Positions 58,501-64,000 of a DNA stretch of 64,000 bases are shown one piece after another. The stretch's first letter is position 1. Each line of letters starts with the position of its first letter. The notes under the pieces were generated by a model. It worked only from the letters and a program-made list of their open reading frames with translations. It did no database searches and was not told the origin of the DNA. The position numbers were made by a program, and so were the translations under genes. The stretch comes from Ptiloglossa arizonensis (Eukaryota; Arthropoda; Insecta; Hymenoptera; Colletidae). The stretch lies in the NCBI RefSeq assembly GCF_051014685.1, contig NC_135053.1, forward strand, positions 3,162,001 through 3,226,000, given 5' to 3'.

Positions 58501-61500
58501 CGAAGTAAGAAACGCTTGAGAAACTCAAAATTTTCGCAGTTCTGATGCTCGAAAAGAGTAACTAGAACGGCCTAGGGGAAAACTACTCACACCGTTGTAA
58601 TAGGGCGAGTTTCTACTTTCAGATGCAATAGAAATTTTGCGGATTGGTCAATCCGTTCGCGAGATATGGCAGTTTGGACGTAAGAAACGCTCGAGGAACT
58701 CAAAATTTTCGCAGTTCTGATGCTCGAAAGAATAACTAGAACGGCCTTGGGGAAAGCTACTCATACCGTTGTAGTCGGGCGAGTTTCTACTTTCAGATGC
58801 AACAGAAATTTGCGGATTGGTCAATCCGTTCGCGAGATATGGCAGTTTGGAGGTAAGAAACGCTTGAGAAACTCCTAATTTTCGCAGTTCTGATGCTCGA
58901 AACGAATAACTAGAACGGCCTAGGGGAAAAGTACGCATACCGTTGTAATCGGGCGAGGTTCTACTTTCAGATGCAACAGAAATTTTGCGGATTGTTCAAT
59001 CCGTTCGCGAGATTTGGCAGTTTTGATGTAAGAAACGCTTGAGAAACGCCAAATTTTCGCAGTTCTGATGCTCGAGACGAATAACTAGAACGGCCTAGGG
59101 GAAAAGTACGCAAACCATTGTAATCGGGCGAATTTCTACTTTCAGAGGCAACAGAAATTTTGCGGATTGGTCAATCCGTTCGCGAGATATGGCAGTTTGG
59201 AGGTAAGAAACGCTTGAGATACTCCAAATTTTCGCAGTTCTGATGCTCGAAACGAATAACTAGAACGGCTTAGGGGAAAAGTACGCATACGGTTGTAATC
59301 GGGCGAGTTTCTACTTTCAGATGCAACAGAAATTTGCGGATTGGTCAATCCGTTCGCGAGATATGGCAGTTTGGAGGTAAGAAACGCTTGAGAAACTCCA
59401 AATTTTCGCAGTTCTGATGCTCGAAACGAATAACTAGAACGGCCTAGGGGAAAAGTACGCATACCGTTGTAATCGGGCGAGGTTCTACTTTCAGATGCAA
59501 CAGAAATTTTGCGGATTGTTCAATCCGTTCGCGAGATTTGGCAGTTTTGATGTAAGAAACGCTTGAGAAACGCCAAATTTTCGCAGTTCTGATGCTCGAA
59601 ACGAATAACTAGAACGGCCTAGGGGAAAAGTACGCAAACCTTTGTAATCGGGCGAGTTTCTACTTTCAGATGCAACAGAAATTTTGCGGATTGGTCAATC
59701 CGTTCGCGAGATATGGCAGTTTGGAGGTAAGAAACGCTTGAGATACTCAAAATTTTCGCAGTTCTGATGCTCGAAACGAATAACTAGAACGGCCTAGGGG
59801 AAAAGTACTTATACCTTTGTAATCGGGCGAGCTTCTACTTTCAGATGCAACAGAAATTTTGCGGATTGGTCAATCCGTTCGCGAGATATGGCAGTTTGTA
59901 GGTAAGAAACGCTTGGGAAACTCCAAATTTTCGCAGTTCTGATGCTTGAAACGATTAACTACAACGGCCTAGGGGAAAAGTACGCATACCGTTGTAATCG
60001 GGCGAGTTTCTACTTTCAGATGCAACAGAAATTTTGCGGATTGGTCAATCAGTTCGCGAGATATGGCAGTTTCGAAGTAAGAAACGCTTGAGAAACCCAA
60101 AATTTTCGCAGTTCTGATGCTCGAAAAGAATAACTAGAACGGCCTAGGGGAAAACTACTCATACCGTTGTAATAGGGCGAGTTTCTACTTTCAGATGCAA
60201 TAGAAATTTTGCGGATTGGTCAATCCGTTCGCGAGATATGGCAGTTTGGACGTAAGAAACGCTCGAGGAACTCAAAATTTTCGCAGTTCTGATGCTCGAA
60301 AGAATAACTAGAACGGCCTTGGGGAAAGCTACTCATACCGTTGTAGTCGGGCGAGTTTCTACTTTCAGATGCAACAGAAATTTGCGGATTGGTCAATCCG
60401 TTCGCGAGATATGGCAGTTTGGAGGTAAGAAACGCTTGAGAAACTCCTAATTTTCGCAGTTCTGATGCTCGAAACGAATAACTAGAACGGCCTAGGGGAA
60501 AAGTACGCATACCGTTGTAATCGGGCGAGGTTCTACTTTCAGATGCAACAGAAATTTTGCGGATTGTTCAATCCGTTCGCGAGATTTGGCAGTTTTGATG
60601 TAAGAAACGCTTGAGAAACGCCAAATTTTCGCAGTTCTGATGCTCGAAACGAATAACTAGAACGGCCTAGGGGAAAAGTACGCAAACCATTGTAATCGGG
60701 CGAGTTTCTACTTTCAGAGGCAACAGAAATTTTGCGGATTGGTCAATCCGTTCGCGAGATATGGCAGTGTGGATGTAAGAAACGCTTGAGAAACTCCAAA
60801 TTTTCGCAGTTCTGATGCTCGAAACGAATAACTAGAACGGCCTAGGGGAAAAGCACGCATACCGTTGTAATCGGGCGAGTTTCTACTTTCAGATGCAACA
60901 GAAATTTTGCGGATTGGTCAATCCGTTCGCGAGATATGGCAGTTTCGAAGTAAGAAACGCTTGAGAAACTCAAAATTTTCGCAGTTCTGATGCTCGAAAA
61001 GAGTAACTAGAACGGCCTAGGGGAAAACTACTCATACCGTTGTAATAGGGCGAGTTTCTACTTTCAGATGCAATAGAAATTTTGCGGATTGGTCAATCCG
61101 TTCGCGAGATATGGCAGTTTGGACGTAAGAAACGCTCGAGGAACTCCTAATTTTCGCAGTTCTGATGCTCGAAACGAATAACTAGAACGGCCTAGGGGAA
61201 AAGTACGCATACCGTTGTAATCGGGCGAGGTTCTACTTTCAGATGCAACAGAAATTTTGCGGATTGTTCAATCCGTTCGCGAGATTTGGCAGTTTTGATG
61301 TAAGAAACGCTTGAGAAACGCCAAATTTTCGCAGTTCTGATGCTCGAGACGAATAACTAGAACGGCCTAGGGGAAAAGTACGCAAACCATTGTAATCGGG
61401 CGAATTTCTACTTTCAGAGGCAACAGAAATTTTGCGGATTGGTCAATCCGTTCGCGAGATATGGCAGTTTGGAGGTAAGAAACGCTTGAGATACTCCAAA

Positions 61501-64000
61501 TTTTCGCAGTTCTGATGCTCGAAACGAATAACTAGAACGGCTTAGGGGAAAAGTACGCATACGGTTGTAATCGGGCGAGTTTCTACTTTCAGATGCAACA
61601 GATATTTTGCGGATTGGTCAATCCGTTCGCGAGATATGGCAGTTTTGAGGTAAGAAACGCTTGAGAAACTCAAAATTTTCGCAGTTCTGATGCTCTAAAA
61701 GTATAACTAGAACGGCCTAGGGGAAAACTACTCATACCGTTGTAATCGGGCGTGTTTCTACTTTCAGATGCAATAGAAATTTTGCGGATTGGTCAATCCG
61801 TTCGCGAGATATGGCAGTTTGGAGGTAAGAAACGCTCGAGGAACTCAAAATTTTCGCAGTTCTGATGCTCGAAAGAATAACTAGAACGGCCTTGGAGAAA
61901 GCTACTCATACCGTTGTAGTCGGGCGAGTTTCTACTTTCAGATGCAACAGAAATTTGCGGATTGGTCAATCCGTTCGCGAGATATGGCAGTTTGGAGGTA
62001 AGAAACGCTTGAGAAACTCCAAATTTTCGCAGTTCTGATGCTCGAAACGAATAACTAGAACGGCCTAGGGGAAAAGTACGCATACCGTTGTAATCGGGCG
62101 AGGTTCTACTTTCAGATGCAACAGAAATTTTGCGGATTGTTCAATCCGTTCGCGAGATTTGGCAGTTTTGATGTAAGAAACGCTTGAGAAACGCCAAATT
62201 TTCGCAGTTCTGATGCTCGAAACGAATAACTAGAACGGCCTAGGGGAAAAGTACGCAAACCTTTGTAATCGGGCGAGTTTCTACTTTCAGATGCAACAGA
62301 AATTTTGCGGATTGGTCAATCCGTTCGCGAGATATGGCAGTTTGGAGGTAAGAAACGCTTGAGATACTCAAAATTTTCGCAGTTCTGATGCTCGAAACGA
62401 ATAACTAGAACGGCCTAGGGGAAAAGTACTTATACCTTTGTAATCGGGCGAGCTTCTACCTTCAGATGCAACAGAAATTTTGCGGATTGGTCAATCCGTT
62501 CGCGAGATATGGCAGTTTGTAGGTAAGAAACGCTTGGGAAACTCCAAATTTTCGCAGTTCTGATGCTTGAAACGATTAACTAGAACGGCCTAGGGGAAAA
62601 GTACGCATACCGTTGTAATCGGGCGAGTTTCTACTTTCAGATGCAACAGAAATTTTGCGGATTGGTCAATCCATTCGCGAGATATGGCAGTTTGGATGTA
62701 AGAAACGCTTGAGAAACTCCAAATTTTCGCAGTTCTGATGCTCGAAACGAATAACTAGAACGGCCTAGGGCAAAGTACGCACACCTTTGTAATCGGGCGA
62801 GTTTCTACTTTCAGATGCAACAGGAATTTTGCGGATTGGTCAATCCGTTCGCGAGATATGGCAGTTTGGAAGTAAGAAACGCTTGAGAAACTCAAAATTT
62901 TCGCAGTTCTGATGCTCGAAACGAATAACTAGAACGGCCTAGGGGAAAAGTACGCATACGTTTGTAATCGGGCGAGTTTCTACTTTCAGATGCAACAGAA
63001 ATTTTGCGGATAGGTCAATCCGTTCGCGAGATATGGCAGTGTGGATGTAAGAAACGCTTGAGAAACTCCAAATTTTCGCAGTTCCGATGCTCGAAACGAA
63101 TAACTAGAACGGCCTAGGGCATAGTACGCATACCGTTGTAATCGGGCGAGTTTCTACTTTCAGATGCAACAGAAATTTTGCGGATTGGTCAATCAGTTCG
63201 CGAGATATGGCAGTTTCGAAGTAAGAAACGCTTGAGAAACCCAAAATTTTCGCAGTTCTGATGCTCGAAAAGAATAACTAGAACGGCCTAGGGGAAAACT
63301 ACTCATACCGTTGTAATAGGGCGAGATTCTACTTTCAGATGCAATAGAAATTTTGCGGATTGGTCAATCCGTTCGCGAGATATGGCAGTTTGGACGTAAG
63401 AAACGCTCGAGGAACTCAAAATTTTCGCAGTTCTGATGCTCGAAAGAATAACTAGAACGGCCTTGGGGAAAGCTACTCATACCGTTGTAGTCGGGCGAGT
63501 TTCTACTTTCAGATGCAACAGAAATTTGCGGATTGGTCAATCCGTTCGCGAGATATGGCAGTTTGGAGGTAAGAAACGCTTGAGAAACTCCTAATTTTCG
63601 CAGTTCTGATGCTCGAAACGAATAACTAGAACGGCCTAGGCGAAAAGTACGCATACCGTTGTAATCGGGCGAGGTTCTACTTTCAGATGCAACAGAAATT
63701 TTGCGGATTGTTCAATCCGTTCGCGAGATTTGGCAGTTTTGATGTAAGAAACGCTTGAGAAACTCCAAATTTTCGCAGTTCTGATGCTCGAAACGAATAA
63801 CTAGAACGGCCTAGGGGAAAAGCACGCATACCGTTGTAATCGGGCGAGGTTCTACTTTCAGATGCAACAGAAATTTTGCGGATTGTTCAATCCGTTCGCG
63901 AGATTTGGCAGTTTTGATGTAAGAAACGCTTGAGAAACGCCAAATTTCCGCAGTTCTGATGCTCGAAACGAATAACTAGAACGGCCAAGGGGAAAAGTAC
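58501..64000. repeat. 9-monomer HOR, about 3.5 copies, running off the edge
   Basis: The 173-bp-monomer module recurs at 58648, 60220, 61793 and 63364, spaced 1,572, 1,573 and 1,571 bp (9 x 175 minus 2 to 4). Between modules, the order gatttggc, then ttcagaggc or gcaaacc, then gtacttatacc with tttgtagg, then cgaagtaag is mostly kept but shuffled. The copy at 61.8 kb is flanked by ctctaaaagtat and gcgtgtttc monomers instead of cgaaaag and taataggg ones. The window ends inside a monomer (gaacggccaagg). Confidence 0.8.
61070..61175. repeat. Chimeric monomer from loss of one repeat
   Basis: The monomer begins as the taataggg and ggacgtaagaaacgctcgagg type but ends gaactcctaatttt, which elsewhere belongs to the next 173-bp monomer. 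The intervening anchor and the cgaaagaataac stretch are missing. This is what removal of one monomer by in-register exchange would leave. Intact versions are at 58648-58938 and 60220-60510. Confidence 0.8.

Larger units (their letters stand above)
1..64000 (+). repeat. Satellite DNA array, ~175-bp monomer, single orientation
   Basis: The near-invariant anchor cagttctgatgctcgaa recurs at 161, 336, 511, 686, 861, 1035, 1210, 1385, 1560 and onward to the window end, nearly always 175 bp apart. All copies I read lie on the plus strand. Length variants are 174 bp (tggcagtttgagg, one T fewer), 173 bp (single-base losses in cgaaagaataac and aaatttgcgg) and 176 bp (an extra base in aaaaagtatcgcatacc). 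The hand consensus has about 77 G+C in 175 positions. Both ends are mid-monomer. Long arrays of nucleosome-sized monomers are characteristic of eukaryotic centromeres and pericentromeres; assigning this array to a centromere is inference. I do not recognise the family or species. Confidence 0.98.

Noticed and set aside
58648..58938. Open frame of 96 codons on the minus strand, seen about twenty times in near-identical form
   Set aside because: It spans parts of two to three satellite monomers and exists because two single-base deletions in the 173-bp monomer remove frame breaks. All copies track the repeat. There is no start context, domain, codon bias or flanking gene structure. The changes between copies do not look constrained at the protein level. 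I treat it as repeat-encoded noise.
1..64000. CRISPR array
   Set aside because: Repeats are directly adjacent 175-bp units. There are no short repeats separated by unique spacers, no leader and no cas genes.
1..64000. Honeybee-type AluI satellite (about 176 bp)
   Set aside because: The length is similar, but AGCT is present only in some subtypes (ggaaagctac, gcgagcttc) and not in the consensus. I have no sequence-level match, so I do not assign a species.
1..64000. Ancient dimer inside the monomer (aacagaaattttgcgg against aactcaaaattttcgcag)
   Set aside because: The resemblance is about 16 bp around an A/T tract and does not extend to the rest of the half-monomers, so it is too weak to support a ~87-bp ancestral unit.
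1..64000. tRNA, rRNA, telomere repeat, LTR or transposon ends
   Set aside because: None was seen. The sequence never departs from the satellite monomer for more than a few bases.

Overview
The whole 64 kb window is one uninterrupted tandem satellite array. A monomer of about 175 bp (173 to 176 bp by variant) is repeated head to tail roughly 366 times, always in the same orientation. The window opens and closes inside a monomer, so the array continues past both edges. I found no gene, RNA gene, transposon, promoter, CRISPR array or non-satellite spacer. The short open frames are repeat-encoded: one peptide recurs at each copy of a monomer subtype, and all open frames end within about two monomers. 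A nucleosome-sized monomer in a long array with layered higher-order repeats (HORs) is typical of eukaryotic centromeric or pericentromeric heterochromatin. The species cannot be named from this sequence. A hand-built consensus is about 44% GC and has 13 CpG sites, more than base composition predicts.

Monomer map (position 1 = c of the near-invariant cagttctgat): CCTAGG at 35-40; a sequence resembling the CENP-B box at 54-70; AAATTTT at 96-102; the dyad ggattg-gt-caatcc at 105-118; TCGCGA at 121-126; AAAATTTT at 166-173. Variation is concentrated at about 43-66 and 136-143.

Layout. About 0.7-12.5 kb: two subfamilies alternate. Subfamily A has aactttgcgg and aatgggg; subfamily B has aattttgcgg and aatcggg. 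This part holds 7/6/7-monomer HOR copies (2.4-5.8 kb) and a 21-monomer tandem duplication (6.5-13.5 kb). Subfamily A is not seen after about 12.54 kb. 13.5-23.1 kb: B-type monomers with a 6-monomer repeat, a 701-bp tetrameric HOR in three copies (16.1-18.9 kb), a 348-bp dimer duplication (19.4-20.1 kb) and a 10-monomer spaced duplication. 23.126-30.109 kb: a 3,492-bp (20-monomer) tandem duplication with no difference at the sites compared and a junction resolved to five bases. 32.4-43.2 kb: a 25-monomer HOR (4,368 bp) followed by a second copy expanded to about 6.5 kb by an internal 12-monomer duplication. 44.2-58.5 kb: two copies of a roughly 35-monomer unit (6.1 and 8.2 kb), each changed by its own secondary duplications of 6, 12 or 5 monomers. 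58.5-64 kb: a 9-monomer (about 1,572 bp) HOR.

The window is best read as a record of recent unequal exchange or segmental duplication acting at many scales on one satellite family. The most notable sequence signals are the CENP-B-box-like element, which is lost by two different CpG changes in different subfamilies; a dyad whose arms are kept while its two central bases change; and chimeric monomers that mark individual exchange points. All repeat boundaries and counts were read by eye and should be taken as accurate to tens of bases unless stated otherwise.
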